Below are positions 18,374-27,696 of a stretch of DNA of 64,000 bases, one piece after another. Below the pieces are notes generated by a model. The model was not told where the DNA came from. It did no database searches and saw only the letters and a program-made list of their open reading frames with translations. Source of the stretch: Mucilaginibacter inviolabilis (lineage in GTDB: Bacteria > Bacteroidota > Bacteroidia > Sphingobacteriales > Sphingobacteriaceae); the NCBI RefSeq assembly GCF_011089895.1, contig NZ_JAANAT010000001.1:1364001-1428000 (forward strand). Reading direction: 5' to 3'. How positions within the stretch are numbered: position 1 is the first letter of the stretch; each line of letters begins with the position of its first letter. Made by a program: the position numbers and the translations under genes.

Positions 18374-19774
18374 ATGAAATTAACCATACACGGGGCGGCC
18401 CGTCAGGTAACCGGCAGCATGCATTTGCTGGAGGTTGACCGATATAAGATTTTAGTGGATTGCGGGTTAGATTACGAGAAAGACCGCAGCATACAGGATA
18501 ACGAGAACTTTCCTTTCCGCCCGGAAGAAATCGATGTGGTGATACTAACGCATGCGCATATCGATCATTCCGGCAATCTGCCCACGCTCATCAGAATGGG
18601 TTTTAACGGGCAAATCCTATGCACCCCACCTACTGCCGACTTAACCGAGCTCCTGCTACTCGATTCGGTTAGTATCTTCATGAATAAGGCTAACAAAGGC
18701 CATAGAAAGCGTGGTAAAGGCAAATTCAATACCGGCGGAGGCCCACAGCCACTTTACCTGCAAAAACACGTGATGGATACGGTAGACCGTTTTGTGACCA
18801 TCGGCTTTAACCGTCCCTTCCGTATCAATGGCAATATTGAACTCACTTTTATACCGGTTGGGCATTTACTGGGTGCTGCATCCGCAGTGCTGCGTGTTAC
18901 CGAAAACGGCGAAGAAAAATCCATCGCCTTTACCGGTGATATAGGCCGCAAAAACTACCCGGTATTAAATGATCCACAGGAATTGCCTCCGGTTGATTAC
19001 CTGGTTACGGAATCAACCTATGGAGGCCGCTATCACACTAAAGATAAATCCGTTGAACAAACCCTGATAGAGGTTATTGATAAAGCCTGTGTTAAAGAAC
19101 AAGGACGGTTAATTATACCCGCGTTTAGTATCGGTCGTACCCAATCATTGGTTTATTCGCTTAACAAGATCTTCAGCGAAGGCTTGCTACCACCAGTTAA
19201 GGTGTTTGTCGACAGCCCTATGGCTACCATGGCCACAGGCATTTTCAGGAAGTACCACAGCCTGGTGAACCAGGACGCCCAGGATTTTTACAAGGATAAA
19301 GGCGACGAATTTGAGTTTGAAAACCTTACCTATGTAGAGAATCTAAAGGATAGCCGCCAGATATCCAATTATTACGAGCCCTGCATCATCATCTCTTCGG
19401 CGGGAATGCTGGAAGGTGGCCGTATCCAGGATCACCTGTTTTATAATATTCAGAATTACTACTGTACCATTCTTTTTATAGGCTATTGTGCCAAAGGCAC
19501 TCTAGGTCACCGTTTACTGCGTGGCGACTCCATAGTACACATCAAAGACCGTGAACTGGCCGTTTATGCTACCATCAAACAAACCGACGTACTGAGCGCC
19601 CACGGCGATCATAACGACCTGATGGAGAATGTAAAACATCAGGATAAGTCAAAGCTCAAAAACGTGTTCCTGGTACATGGCGAAACCGAAAGCATGCAAC
19701 TACTGGCCAACGACCTGGAGCAGAATGGCTATACGGTTACTATACCAGAGAAAGATATAGCGTATCAGCTATAA
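18374..19774 (+). CDS. Beta-CASP metallo-beta-lactamase nuclease
   Basis: Predicted RNA exonuclease/endonuclease of the KH-less bacterial CPSF-73 type, 466 residues. Motif 2 is 'LTHAHIDHSGNLP' (His60, His62, Asp64, His65). The later metal ligands lie in 'PVGHLLGAAS' and 'AFTGDIGR'. The beta-CASP insert contains 'VFVDSPMA' and 'IISSAGMLEGGR', and the C-terminal RMMBL domain has 'DVLSAHGDHNDL'. It should act on RNA in the cytoplasm. It overlaps the convergent GNAT gene by 10 bp. Confidence 0.92.
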   Translation: MKLTIHGAARQVTGSMHLLEVDRYKILVDCGLDYEKDRSIQDNENFPFRPEEIDVVILTHAHIDHSGNLPTLIRMGFNGQILCTPPTADLTELLLLDSVSIFMNKANKGHRKRGKGKFNTGGGPQPLYLQKHVMDTVDRFVTIGFNRPFRINGNIELTFIPVGHLLGAASAVLRVTENGEEKSIAFTGDIGRKNYPVLNDPQELPPVDYLVTESTYGGRYHTKDKSVEQTLIEVIDKACVKEQGRLIIPAFSIGRTQSLVYSLNKIFSEGLLPPVKVFVDSPMATMATGIFRKYHSLVNQDAQDFYKDKGDEFEFENLTYVENLKDSRQISNYYEPCIIISSAGMLEGGRIQDHLFYNIQNYYCTILFIGYCAKGTLGHRLLRGDSIVHIKDRELAVYATIKQTDVLSAHGDHNDLMENVKHQDKSKLKNVFLVHGETESMQLLANDLEQNGYTVTIPEKDIAYQL

Positions 19775-20310
19775 GCGGGGTTAGCCAGTAGATAATGATA
19801 AAATGACCTATGGCCACCATGCTCTGTTTGGGCGAGTGTAAAGCCCAGTTTTTCAATAACATGTACAGATACCGCATTTTCGATATCAATGGTGGTAACA
19901 ATCCGTTTTAGGTGATGATCATTAAAACCAAAGCGAATCAAAGCAAGCCCCGCTTCGGTGGCATAACCTTTTCGCCAGTGTTGATGAGCTATGTAAAGGC
20001 CCATGGAGGCATCACCCTCTATGATTTCACCCGCCTCATTATAGTGCGGATACAAACCACACCTGCCAACGTATTGATTGTTTGATTTTAATGTGGTAGC
20101 CCACATAGCCCAGAAACCATCATGGGGCTGCATGGGGCCATTAATAAACCTGTCTTCGGCTTCCACCCGGGTACGGGGTTTTCCGCCAACATATCGCCGT
20201 ACTTCAGGATCCTGCTCCATGGCGCAAAAATCGTCCATGTCATCAAGAGTATGCAGCCGGAAGAGCAGCCTTTCCGATTCCAGAATTATTTTTCCAGTAT
20301 TGAGTTTCAT
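19765..20310 (-). CDS. GNAT family N-acetyltransferase (RimJ/RimL-like)
   Basis: GNAT acyltransferase of 181 residues using acetyl-CoA. The RimL-type opening 'LESERLLFRLHTLDDMDDF' is present. The acetyl-CoA binding segment is 'HWRKGYATEAGLALIRFGF', followed by 'ATEAG..., NAVSVHVIEKLGF'. These proteins usually acetylate ribosomal-protein N-termini or small amines, and the target here is unknown. Its 3' end overlaps the nuclease gene tail to tail. Confidence 0.88.
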   Translation of the reverse strand: MKLNTGKIILESERLLFRLHTLDDMDDFCAMEQDPEVRRYVGGKPRTRVEAEDRFINGPMQPHDGFWAMWATTLKSNNQYVGRCGLYPHYNEAGEIIEGDASMGLYIAHQHWRKGYATEAGLALIRFGFNDHHLKRIVTTIDIENAVSVHVIEKLGFTLAQTEHGGHRSFYHYLLANPAYS

Positions 20311-20567
20311 TTCATGATCCCAAGGAATACCCTAAGATACAAATCCCTTCTGAAAACTTTTTAAACCTTTAATTTTAACATTTTTCTGCCCAAAATCAGA
20401 TCAAAAACGCTCGAAAATTACTTTAAAACACCCCATTTTAACACTTTTTAACAAATTTCAACGCGCTTTTGAGCAGTTTTTAAAACTTTAAAAAGTATTA
20501 AATATTTGACCATCAAATAACTACATAAAAAAAGTTAATTTTTGGCTTGATTTTGACCTTAACCAAA
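20311..20567. other. AT-rich intergenic stretch without a gene
   Basis: No coding frame is evident. The block 20440-20540 is rich in TTTTTAA-type runs and contains TTTGACCATCAAATA. This faintly resembles the AATTGACAATCAAATA segment of the 120-bp dispersed repeat, so it may be a decayed copy, but the rest does not align. Confidence 0.4.
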
Positions 20568-20603
20568 CAGCCCGGGCCTCTTAAAAAAGAGACCCGGGCT
20601 GTT
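20566..20603. terminator. GC-rich terminator hairpin downstream of the GH30 gene
   Basis: The arms 20568-20582 and 20587-20601 pair at 14 of 15 positions (CAGCCCGGG/CCCGGGCTG core) around an A4 loop. It is the strongest hairpin between the convergent-facing ends here and probably terminates the GH30 transcript. Confidence 0.8.
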
Positions 20604-20652
20604 GTTATATGTAAATATAATCAATTGAATTATTTAAAACAAATCGGCAAAG

Positions 20653-22158
20653 CTACTGACCTTTAACCCCAGTGAAAGTTGTTACACTCAGAGCTGGTAC
20701 CGTAACGCTGATGCTTCCGTCGGGGTTGGCAGTTACAGGAATGCCTTGTAGCCAATGAGCATGGTTATTGCTATCGGCAGTGAGATATGAGTTTAACGTA
20801 GCCGCGGTAAACCCTTGTAATTGAAGGGTACAAACGGCAGATTGATTACCCGTATTAACCGCAACAATACTAAACTTACCGCTTGAAGGATCTTTAAAGG
20901 CTGATACTTTCAATGAAGAATCATTCTGCACGTTGGCATCAAAACGAACATAGCCAGGGCGTACATATCTTGAAAACTGCCCCATAACATCATAAGTTTT
21001 GGCAATATCCAATGAACCATCACTATTTTTATTGATCAACGCCTCATTATCCTGTCCGGCTAGCATGCCCAACCAGTATACAAAGGCGTTTACATTACAG
21101 GTTGTCAGGAAGTTATGCATGCTGGTGGCTAATTTCAAGCCCTCTCCCATGGTATTGTCATAAGCTACACCTGCATCAGATGTTTCGGTGAGCCATACCG
21201 GTTTACCACCAGTACTAAAGGTCCAGGCTGAAGGGGTTTGATTCAGACCCTTTTTACCAAGAATGGCATCTACCACTCCTACATAACCATGGCCGGCCAA
21301 AATATCGACATTGCTTTTATCCATTCCCGACAAAAAGCCATTGGCTGTATCCCAGGCCGCGTTTTCAGAAGCAATGATCTTAACCGAATTGAGACCCTTT
21401 TCATTTAATGCCGGGCGGAGATTATTGGAAACAAACTGACCAAGATGTGCCGCATCCCAATATGATGCAGCCCAGGATGAGAAAATATTCTCGGGCTCAT
21501 TGGTTGGCGATACTGCAGAAAAATTAACACCTTCACTTTGAAAAGCTTTTGCAAAGCCTGCTATATATCTTGCAAAATCGGTAGAACTGGTGTTGAAGTT
21601 AAGCCCGTTAAACCACTGTGCGTTTACACTGTTCGGATTAGTTTTCATGGCCAATGGCGGCGTCCACGCGCTGGCAAACATTACCGGCACCTGGTACTTG
21701 CTCTTTACCGTTTTCATGATCCATAATTGCGCCAACTGTTCTTTCTGATCATCCGTTAAGGAAGTATAGGCGCTGCTGGTTACATCTACGTTAATATCTG
21801 CTCCGCTGGGTTTTATAGTTACCACTCCGCTGGATTTATCAAAAGGATAGGTATACAGGATCTCTCCGCGGATGATATTGAGCTGTAAACCCTGATTGCC
21901 CCAGAGGTACGCCATAATAGTATCCCGTTTGGCCGATTCAAAAAAGGGAGTAACTCGTCCGCCGAAGCAGCCAAAACCATCAATGGTTTGGTAGGTTTTA
22001 TCCCAGTTAAATGTAATACTGGCCGATGTAGTGCCAGCTGTAACAAGTGACTTACTTTTCGAAGTCTTCACTTCCTCCAGTGTGCCTTTTTTACAGCTCC
22101 CGGCTAAAATAGCAGCGAGCATAGCCAGTCCCGCGATTTGTAATTTGTTGTTTTTCAT
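20653..22158 (-). CDS. Glycoside hydrolase family 30 lipoprotein
   Basis: Retaining glycosidase of the GH30 clan, with an (alpha/beta)8 barrel plus a side beta domain, acting in the periplasm or at the cell surface. A lipoprotein signal ends in 'AAILAGSC' with Cys22 as lipid site. The acid/base Glu is in 'SPTNEPEN' (about 220) and the nucleophile Glu in 'VWLTETSDAG' (about 323). The C-terminal beta domain closes with 'PALSVTTFTG'. 'TIDGFGCFGG' near residue 60 is the usual GH30 opening. Family activities include glucuronoxylanase, beta-glucosylceramidase and beta-1,6-glucanase, and I cannot choose among them. It is isolated, with no SusCD pair, so not a classical polysaccharide utilisation locus. 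Confidence 0.9.
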   Translation of the reverse strand: MKNNKLQIAGLAMLAAILAGSCKKGTLEEVKTSKSKSLVTAGTTSASITFNWDKTYQTIDGFGCFGGRVTPFFESAKRDTIMAYLWGNQGLQLNIIRGEILYTYPFDKSSGVVTIKPSGADINVDVTSSAYTSLTDDQKEQLAQLWIMKTVKSKYQVPVMFASAWTPPLAMKTNPNSVNAQWFNGLNFNTSSTDFARYIAGFAKAFQSEGVNFSAVSPTNEPENIFSSWAASYWDAAHLGQFVSNNLRPALNEKGLNSVKIIASENAAWDTANGFLSGMDKSNVDILAGHGYVGVVDAILGKKGLNQTPSAWTFSTGGKPVWLTETSDAGVAYDNTMGEGLKLATSMHNFLTTCNVNAFVYWLGMLAGQDNEALINKNSDGSLDIAKTYDVMGQFSRYVRPGYVRFDANVQNDSSLKVSAFKDPSSGKFSIVAVNTGNQSAVCTLQLQGFTAATLNSYLTADSNNHAHWLQGIPVTANPDGSISVTVPALSVTTFTGVKGQ

Positions 22159-22676
22159 AGGTGGTTGGATTTTAATTTGTTTATTTTATATAATCATGAT
22201 TGGTAAGCATATTTAGGGTGATACCTCCCACGGAGGCGATATTTTAATTCGGATAGATTATGGTTTAAATTGGGGATAGTGTTTAGTATATATACAATTA
22301 TAATCACTATTTATAAACACTATGTAAACTAATATTAAACTTACTCAACAAAAATTCAACCGAGGCAATCAGCTATTTTTGTTATTAAACAATCATATAT
22401 AAAGTTGGAAAGGAGGTTATATTACTTAAAAGCAATGAAGCTGGGGTTTAAATTTACGTTGCGTTACGGTTAAACCTACAGCAAGCTATCAAACAATGAA
22501 TCAGATGTTTATAAATACTAAATAAACCAATCACAATGTTATTGATATACATAACCACACTTACGAAGTTTTGAAAACTTAGTAAGTCTTAAATAATGTC
22601 AATCCAACCATGTCAATTACGAGCGCAGCAAGGCAATCCGTAATAGCCCATCAAATAGTTTTATGCAAAAAGGGGT
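22159..22676. other. Upstream region of the GH30 gene, no gene seen
   Basis: No coding frame is evident. A 12-bp inverted repeat (22275-22287 and 22312-22324, core ATAGTGTTTA/TAAACACTAT) lies about 120 bp upstream of the GH30 start and could be an operator or a hairpin. The rest is AT-rich. Confidence 0.4.
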
Positions 22677-22749
22677 GTCATGCTGAGCTCCGTCGAAGCA
22701 TGGTGGGCAGGGCCTCTGCGCTCTACCCTTCGACGGAGCTCAGGGTGAC
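22677..22749. repeat. GTCAT...GTGAC palindromic repeat, CTCCGTCGAAG type
   Basis: A 73-bp imperfect palindrome beginning GTCATGCTGAGCTCCGTCGA and ending with the complement (TCGACGGAGCTCAGGGTGAC). Its outer words match the GTCATCCTGAG family at 27 kb, but the inner stem differs. It is intergenic and non-coding. Confidence 0.8.
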
Positions 22750-23001
22750 AGCCCCCTTTAGTTCATTATTTATTCGCCATGCCTTTTCATGTGTTATTAC
22801 TCTCGCAAGTAAAGGTTCGTGAGGATATTGCTTCGCCGTTCTTCTTTACAGCAATCACATATTTGTTTGCGTCTACTTAATGAGATGTTATTGAATCCGT
22901 CGATACATGATGATAATAACAGCCAGTGACTTAAACTATTGCGGCTTAAGGTATTTTATGATGAGACCAGGGAAACGTCACAAATATTGAATGACAGAGT
23001 A
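22750..23001. other. Intergenic stretch without a gene
   Basis: Neither strand has a credible frame or a strong hairpin. It lies between the palindromic repeat and the 3' end of the secreted-protein gene at 23002. Confidence 0.4.
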
Positions 23002-23652
23002 TTATAATTTTCTATCATTTTGATTATTATTATCGTTTTTTTGAGGAATGGCAATTGTTACGGTTCCATAAGGACTGGTGTATGTAGTACCATCAGCACT
23101 TAAAAGAGTTACAGTTAAAGCAGGAAATGTCCATGTGGCGCTAAAACAATTACGTGTTGCACCGAAGCCGTTTTGTAATTGGTATCGTTTAATAGATACA
23201 TCGTTTCCGTATTTTTGCTTCAATTGTTCCAAATCGCTGTTTGCCTCGTCGGATCGGATCTTGAAGGTTATGCCTATTAACTTAGAATCCAGAATACCGG
23301 CTGTGAAAGAGATCACCGGGCAGATGGCTGGTATTTTATTTTTTGCAAAATAGATGTCGATAAAGCCATTGGTTACTTCTGGCAGCGATTTTGTTTTTTT
23401 GGGGTCGTATTTATTTAAATCTCCTCGTTCAAAACAATCTACGGCGCTTAGTGGAGGGTAAGTGTATTCGTAGTATTCCTTTTTATTAAACCGGGTACCT
23501 CCAAGATAAGCTTTAATTTCACAGGAGCATTCCGGAACATGCAATGGCTCTCCCAATTTATATCCGAATACCGTCATGTCAGGCTGAGTGGTTTGTGCAT
23601 TGGCCCAAACAGGCGCCAAAAATAAAATGATATACAAAAAGGCTTTAGGCAT
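23002..23652 (-). CDS. Exported protein of unknown function
   Basis: A 216-residue protein that I do not recognise. I chose the ATG at 23652 because it opens directly into a signal peptide ending 'VWANAQ'; the upstream extension starts with TTG. The mature part has two Cys near the N-terminus in 'PECSCEIKAY' and a third in 'AVDCFERGD'. It ends in a short Asn-rich tail. A TATATTTG box at 23671-23678 (minus strand), with TTG 23 nt upstream, may be its promoter. It is monocistronic. Confidence 0.75.
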   Translation of the reverse strand: MPKAFLYIILFLAPVWANAQTTQPDMTVFGYKLGEPLHVPECSCEIKAYLGGTRFNKKEYYEYTYPPLSAVDCFERGDLNKYDPKKTKSLPEVTNGFIDIYFAKNKIPAICPVISFTAGILDSKLIGITFKIRSDEANSDLEQLKQKYGNDVSIKRYQLQNGFGATRNCFSATWTFPALTVTLLSADGTTYTSPYGTVTIAIPQKNDNNNQNDRKL

Positions 23653-23916
23653 AACGTAGGCTTTAAATAACAAATATAATATACTTTAATATTTTTGCGG
23701 CCAACTTAAAATAATTTCAAGATGAATTATTGTTCGATAAAGAAATCTTATAAAAAGTTATTCTAACTAGCAGCTTCTCTTTTACATACACAAAATCGAC
23801 TTCGCTAAACAGATAAACGAAACAATGTCTTGACTATGCTTCAAAGGCTCTCTCCGGGATGATCTTCCAAACACTGATGATGAGGATACAGGTAGCGGCG
23901 ATTGAGCTATATAACA
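23653..23916. other. Intergenic stretch upstream of the secreted-protein gene
   Basis: No coding frame is evident on either strand. It contains the candidate minus-strand promoter of the 23002 gene at 23671-23704. Otherwise I see nothing in it. Confidence 0.4.
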
Positions 23917-23951
23917 AAATAGCCAGGATCATTTACAGATCCCGGCTATTT
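23917..23951 (-). terminator. Terminator of the serC-serA operon
   Basis: The arms 23917-23930 and 23938-23951 pair at 13 of 14 positions (AAATAGCC.GGATC). In the minus direction the hairpin is followed by an AT-rich tract, 30 bp past the serA stop. Confidence 0.82.
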
Positions 23952-23980
23952 GCGTTAAACAGTAAACCTCGTATTTACTT

Positions 23981-24931
23981 TTACTTTTTGAAATGATCAA
24001 TGATCAGATTGGCCAATTCAACACCTATACGTTCCTGGGCCTCGTTCGTGGCGGCGCCAATATGCGGGGTAAGTGAAATTTTAGGGTGTTTTAATATTTC
24101 TTCGCGCGGAGTTGGTTCGTTATCAAACACGTCTAATGCTGCGAATGAAACTTGTCCGCTGTTTAAGGCGTCAATCAGGGCCAATTCGTCAATCAAGCCG
24201 CCGCGTGAAATGTTCACCAGGCCTACGCCTTTTTTGGTTTGAGCCAGTTCTTCGGCGCCTAAAAGAGCTTTGTCGATGAATGGAGTGTGCAGGGTAATAA
24301 AGTCGGCTGTTTTAATCACTTCATCAAGCGTAGCTTTCTTAACAGATACTTTTACAGTTGTACCGCCGCCCAAAACAATATCCAGCTCTGGGTTAAAATC
24401 AAAAAGATCATAAGCCAACACATCCATACCAACGCCGATAGCAATTTTTGCTACTTCGCGACCGATACGACCAAAACCTACAATACCTAATGTTTTACCG
24501 CGTAGCTCGATACCTTTAGCATAAGCTTTTTTCAGGTCGTTAAATTTGGTACCGCCTTCAACCGGCATTTTGCGGTTGCTATCATGTAAAAAGCGTACAG
24601 CGCCAAATAAGCTGGCAAATACCAGTTCGGCAACTGATAAGGAAGAAGAAGCCGGCGTGTTATAAACGCTTAAACCTTTTTCCCTGGCGTATTCTACATC
24701 GATATTATCCATACCAACACCACCGCGACCAATTACTTTCAGGTTAGGAGTTGCGTCAATTAAAGCCTTGCGAACTTTTGTTGCGCTGCGCACGGTGATG
24801 GCATCGTACTCTTTTAATTTTTCAGGCAATTCATCCTGAGGTATATTGTTGGTATCAACAAAAAATCCGGCATCTTCCAACAATTTCTTTCCAATTGGAT
24901 CTATACCATCGTTAGCTAATATTTTGATCAT
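23981..24931 (-). CDS. serA: D-3-phosphoglycerate dehydrogenase
   Basis: NAD-dependent oxidation of 3-phosphoglycerate, the first step of serine synthesis. The Rossmann motif is 'TLGIVGFGRIGREVAK' (about 150-165). 'TLHTPFIDKALL', 'LVNISRGGLIDE' (Arg) and 'LTPHIGAATNEAQ' (His of the catalytic pair, about 290) follow. At 316 residues it is the short form without the C-terminal ACT domain, so feedback inhibition by serine through ACT is not expected. It follows serC on the same strand, consistent with a serine biosynthesis operon. Confidence 0.94.
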   Translation of the reverse strand: MIKILANDGIDPIGKKLLEDAGFFVDTNNIPQDELPEKLKEYDAITVRSATKVRKALIDATPNLKVIGRGGVGMDNIDVEYAREKGLSVYNTPASSSLSVAELVFASLFGAVRFLHDSNRKMPVEGGTKFNDLKKAYAKGIELRGKTLGIVGFGRIGREVAKIAIGVGMDVLAYDLFDFNPELDIVLGGGTTVKVSVKKATLDEVIKTADFITLHTPFIDKALLGAEELAQTKKGVGLVNISRGGLIDELALIDALNSGQVSFAALDVFDNEPTPREEILKHPKISLTPHIGAATNEAQERIGVELANLIIDHFKK

Positions 24932-24939
24932 GTCTTTTG

Positions 24940-25020
24940 TGTGAGTGGTGAGCAGTGAGTGGTGAATGGTTAAATGACGGCAAACTACTCACCATTCTCC
25001 ATTCTCCACTCACCATTCAC
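24940..25020. repeat. Word palindrome 4: GTGAGTGGTGAATGG inverted repeat
   Basis: The left arm 24940-24970 is made of GTGAGTGGTGA words and the right arm 24984-25020 of the complementary TCACCATTC words. It fills the gap between serC (stop at 25025) and serA (start at 24931), so it would fold as a hairpin inside the serC-serA transcript. Confidence 0.8.
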
Positions 25021-25024
25021 TAAA

Positions 25025-26092
25025 TTATTTATTACTTTCTGCAAACTCGTTCATTACATCAACCAGCACTAAAATGCTGCTTAATGGTAAGGCATTATAG
25101 ATGGAGGCACGGAAACCGCCTACGCTGCGGTGACCTTTGATGCCTACTATACCTCTTTCGTCGCACAGTTTCAGGAAAGGTTTTTCCAGCTCTGGGTTCT
25201 CCATTACAAAACATACGTTCATGTTCGAGCGATCTTCCGGAGCTGCTACCGCCTTAAACAACGGGTTAGCATCGATAGCATCATATAATACGCGTGCTTT
25301 GGTAATATTTTCCTGCTCAATGGCAGCTACACCACCTTTGGCTTTTAACCATCTTAAGGTTAACATAGAAACATAGATAGCGAAGCATGGAGGCGTATTG
25401 TACATAGAACCACCTTCAATTTGTGTCTGGTAGTTAAACATAGACGGGATCTTACGATCAACTTTGCCTAAAATATCATCTTTTACGATCACCAGGGTTA
25501 CACCTGCAGGACCCATGTTTTTCTGAGCACCGGCGTAGATCAAACCAAAATCGGCAACATTAACTTTGCGGCTGAAGATATCTGACGACATATCACAAAC
25601 CACCGGTATTGGCGATTTAGGGAACTCCTGTAATTGTGTACCATAAATGGTATTATTAGAAGTAATGTGGAAATAAGCGGCATCCGCAGGGATGGTATAA
25701 TCCTTAGGGATGTAAGTAAAGTTGCTCTCTTTTGAAGAAGCTACAATTTCAACCTCGCCAAAGTATTTAGCTTCTTTTAAAGCTTTGTTCGCCCAAACAC
25801 CTGTTTCCAGGTAAGCGGCTTTACCGGTTGATGGCAACAGGTTATATGGCGCCAAAGCAAACTGGGTGCTGGCACCGCCCTGTAAAAACAGAACCGAATA
25901 ACCCTCAGGAACGCTGAATAACTCTTTCACCAAACTAACAGCTTCATCTAAAACTGCTTCAAATTCTTTTGAACGGTGTGAGATCTCCAATAATGACAAT
26001 CCTATACCATTTAAATCAATTACTGCCTCAGCAGCTTGTTTTAAAACTTCCTGAGGTAAAATGCCGGGTCCGGCACCAAAATTATGTTTCAT
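25025..26092 (-). CDS. serC: Phosphoserine aminotransferase
   Basis: PLP-dependent transamination of 3-phosphohydroxypyruvate, the second step of serine synthesis. The start '[17 protein letters not shown]' is the classic SerC opening. The PLP Lys is in '[13 protein letters not shown]' (about 190). '[12 protein letters not shown]' binds the cofactor phosphate, and '[18 protein letters not shown]' near the C-terminus binds the substrate. At 355 residues it is full length. It is upstream of serA in the same direction. The 184-bp gap to rpe is AT-rich and may hold its promoter. Confidence 0.96.
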   Translation of the reverse strand: MKHNFGAGPGILPQEVLKQAAEAVIDLNGIGLSLLEISHRSKEFEAVLDEAVSLVKELFSVPEGYSVLFLQGGASTQFALAPYNLLPSTGKAAYLETGVWANKALKEAKYFGEVEIVASSKESNFTYIPKDYTIPADAAYFHITSNNTIYGTQLQEFPKSPIPVVCDMSSDIFSRKVNVADFGLIYAGAQKNMGPAGVTLVIVKDDILGKVDRKIPSMFNYQTQIEGGSMYNTPPCFAIYVSMLTLRWLKAKGGVAAIEQENITKARVLYDAIDANPLFKAVAAPEDRSNMNVCFVMENPELEKPFLKLCDERGIVGIKGHRSVGGFRASIYNALPLSSILVLVDVMNEFAESNK

Positions 26093-26276
26093 ATAGTTAA
26101 CAAATTGTAGGTTCTGAATACACGATTAGGAACTTCGTATTTAGTTGGGCCGAAGTTAATTAATTTGACAAAATATATAGAGATTATTTGCATTTTTTGA
26201 AAAAATATACAATTAATCAACAAAAGGCCCTTTGATTGCAAATTTGTAATTTATCCTACGGAGTTCGTAGAATTTA

Positions 26277-26945
26277 TTACGATTGTAATAACTTTTCGGG
26301 ATATTTAAGGTGAGATATGGCAGCCGATGGGTCGGCCGACGAAAACACAGAACTGCCTGCAACCAGCGCGTTGGCACCGGCATCAACCAATTTCTGGATG
26401 TTGTGCTGATCAACACCGCCGTCAACCTCAATAAACAGGTTTGGATTTTTGTCGCGGCTCAGCGCTTTCAGGTCGTGCAGTTTTTTGTAAGTATTGTCGA
26501 TAAATTTCTGTCCGCCAAAACCAGGGTTAACAGACATGATGAGTACCAGGTCCAGATCGGCAATGATGTCTTGTAGCAAAGTAACCGGTGTATGCGGATT
26601 AAGGGCCACTCCTGCCCTGCAACCCAGCTCTTTAATAGCCTGAATGGTGCGATGCAAATGCGGACAAGCTTCATAATGTACCGTCATGCCATCAGCACCG
26701 GCATCTTTAAAGGCTTTCAGGTACCGGTCGGGCTCTACGATCATCAAGTGAACATCAAGCGGTTTGGTAGCGTGTTTTTTGGTGGCGCTAACCACCGGGA
26801 AACCAAATGATATGTTGGGCACAAACATACCATCCATAATATCAACATGCACCCAATCTGCATCGCTTTTATTGATCATTTCCAGATCGCGTTGCAGGTT
26901 GGCAAAATCGGCAGCTAAAATTGATGGTGCTATCAAATGGTTCAT
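26277..26945 (-). CDS. rpe: Ribulose-phosphate 3-epimerase
   Basis: TIM-barrel epimerase interconverting ribulose 5-phosphate and xylulose 5-phosphate in the pentose phosphate pathway. The ATG at 26945 is preferred because it gives the normal 'MNHLIAPSILAADFANLQ' opening; the upstream extension uses TTG. The metal and acid residues lie in 'WVHVDIMDGMFVPN', 'DVHLMI', 'VNPGFGGQKF' and 'EVDGGV'. At 222 residues it is full length. A block of palindromic repeats follows upstream. Confidence 0.95.
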   Translation of the reverse strand: MNHLIAPSILAADFANLQRDLEMINKSDADWVHVDIMDGMFVPNISFGFPVVSATKKHATKPLDVHLMIVEPDRYLKAFKDAGADGMTVHYEACPHLHRTIQAIKELGCRAGVALNPHTPVTLLQDIIADLDLVLIMSVNPGFGGQKFIDNTYKKLHDLKALSRDKNPNLFIEVDGGVDQHNIQKLVDAGANALVAGSSVFSSADPSAAISHLKYPEKLLQS

Positions 26946-27032
26946 ATGCAAATATAATAATCCCCGCGGCCCTCAGAAGGCAGAGTTATAAAATTTATGT
27001 AAAGTTTTTTGGGAGGAGGATTTCTACCTTCT

Positions 27033-27123
27033 GTCATCCTGAGCGTAGCGAAGGATCTATTAACGAACTATGCAAACTGCAATAAAAGACGTAGAATAGA
27101 TTCTTCGCTATGCTCAGAATGAC
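27033..27123. repeat. GTCATCCTGAG...CTCAGAATGAC palindrome, copy A
   Basis: A 91-bp imperfect palindrome. The left half carries GTCATCCTGAGCGTAGCGAA then GGATCTATT, and the right half carries AGATTCTTCGC then TATGCTCAGAATGAC. It lies 144 bp downstream of the GIY-YIG gene stop. Confidence 0.85.
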
Positions 27124-27158
27124 AAGAATATTTTTTTAGATCATAATCTGAAAAGTTT

Positions 27159-27246
27159 GTCATCCTGAGGAACGAAGGATCTATTACTGAACTATGCTAA
27201 CTATAGGAAAAGTAAAGAGTAGATTCTTCACTACGTTTAGAATGAC
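27159..27246. repeat. GTCATCCTGAG...TTAGAATGAC palindrome, copy B
   Basis: An 88-bp copy of the same family as copy A, in the same orientation. It ends 20 bp from the stop codon of the GIY-YIG gene. The inner loop differs from copy A at several positions. Confidence 0.85.
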
Positions 27247-27266
27247 CAGACACTTTTGGTTATAGT

Positions 27267-27590
27267 TTAGCCAGTAAATACTGGAGGCCATTCCATAATT
27301 TCCTTATTCAGAAAATCCCAACTTTGGTTTTCCACCTCAATTAGTTTTACCTTTTTCTCCCTCGTCCAGCCTGTAATCTCCTTTTTACGTTCAATAGCAT
27401 GATTTATAAATTGGTGCCGCTCAAACCATACGAGATAATAACATTTATACTTTGAGGTGAAACTTTCAGCTTGTCTAACACCAAAATAATGCTCGTACAA
27501 TCTTTGATTTAAATCGTTAGTTACACCAGTGTATAATACCGTTTTATTATAATTTGTAAGGATATAGGTAAAAAAGTTATACTGGCTCAT
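27267..27590 (-). CDS. GIY-YIG endonuclease domain protein
   Basis: A 107-residue single GIY-YIG domain. The two signature strands are 'FTYILTN' and 'VLYTGVTNDLNQRLYEH', with the catalytic Arg in the latter. 'YYLVWFE' and 'AIERKKEITGW' complete the fold, the latter carrying the Glu expected to hold the metal. Stand-alone proteins of this size are grouped with UvrC/Slx1-like nucleases, and their cellular role is not established. The gene is bracketed on both sides by copies of the GTCATCCTGAG palindrome (A and B downstream, a half copy and copy D upstream), which may bear on its function. Confidence 0.88.
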   Translation of the reverse strand: MSQYNFFTYILTNYNKTVLYTGVTNDLNQRLYEHYFGVRQAESFTSKYKCYYLVWFERHQFINHAIERKKEITGWTREKKVKLIEVENQSWDFLNKEIMEWPPVFTG

Positions 27591-27643
27591 CTTATAGATG
27601 AATATACAAATTTACACCTATTTAAAGGAATATGGCGTAGAAT

Positions 27644-27669
27644 AGATTCTTCGCTACACTCAGAATGAC
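27644..27669. repeat. Half copy of the GTCAT palindrome (right half only), copy C
   Basis: Only the right half of the family, AGATTCTTCGC followed by TACACTCAGAATGAC, is present. It begins 54 bp upstream of the GIY-YIG start codon. No left half precedes it, which suggests truncation. Confidence 0.75.
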
Positions 27670-27696
27670 AAAAATATTTTATACTTAAAAAAGCTT

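Noticed and set aside
26949-26956. TATATTTG box directly before rpe suggesting a leaderless mRNA
   Set aside because: No TTG or TTTG at a suitable distance upstream; the match is likely chance in AT-rich sequence.
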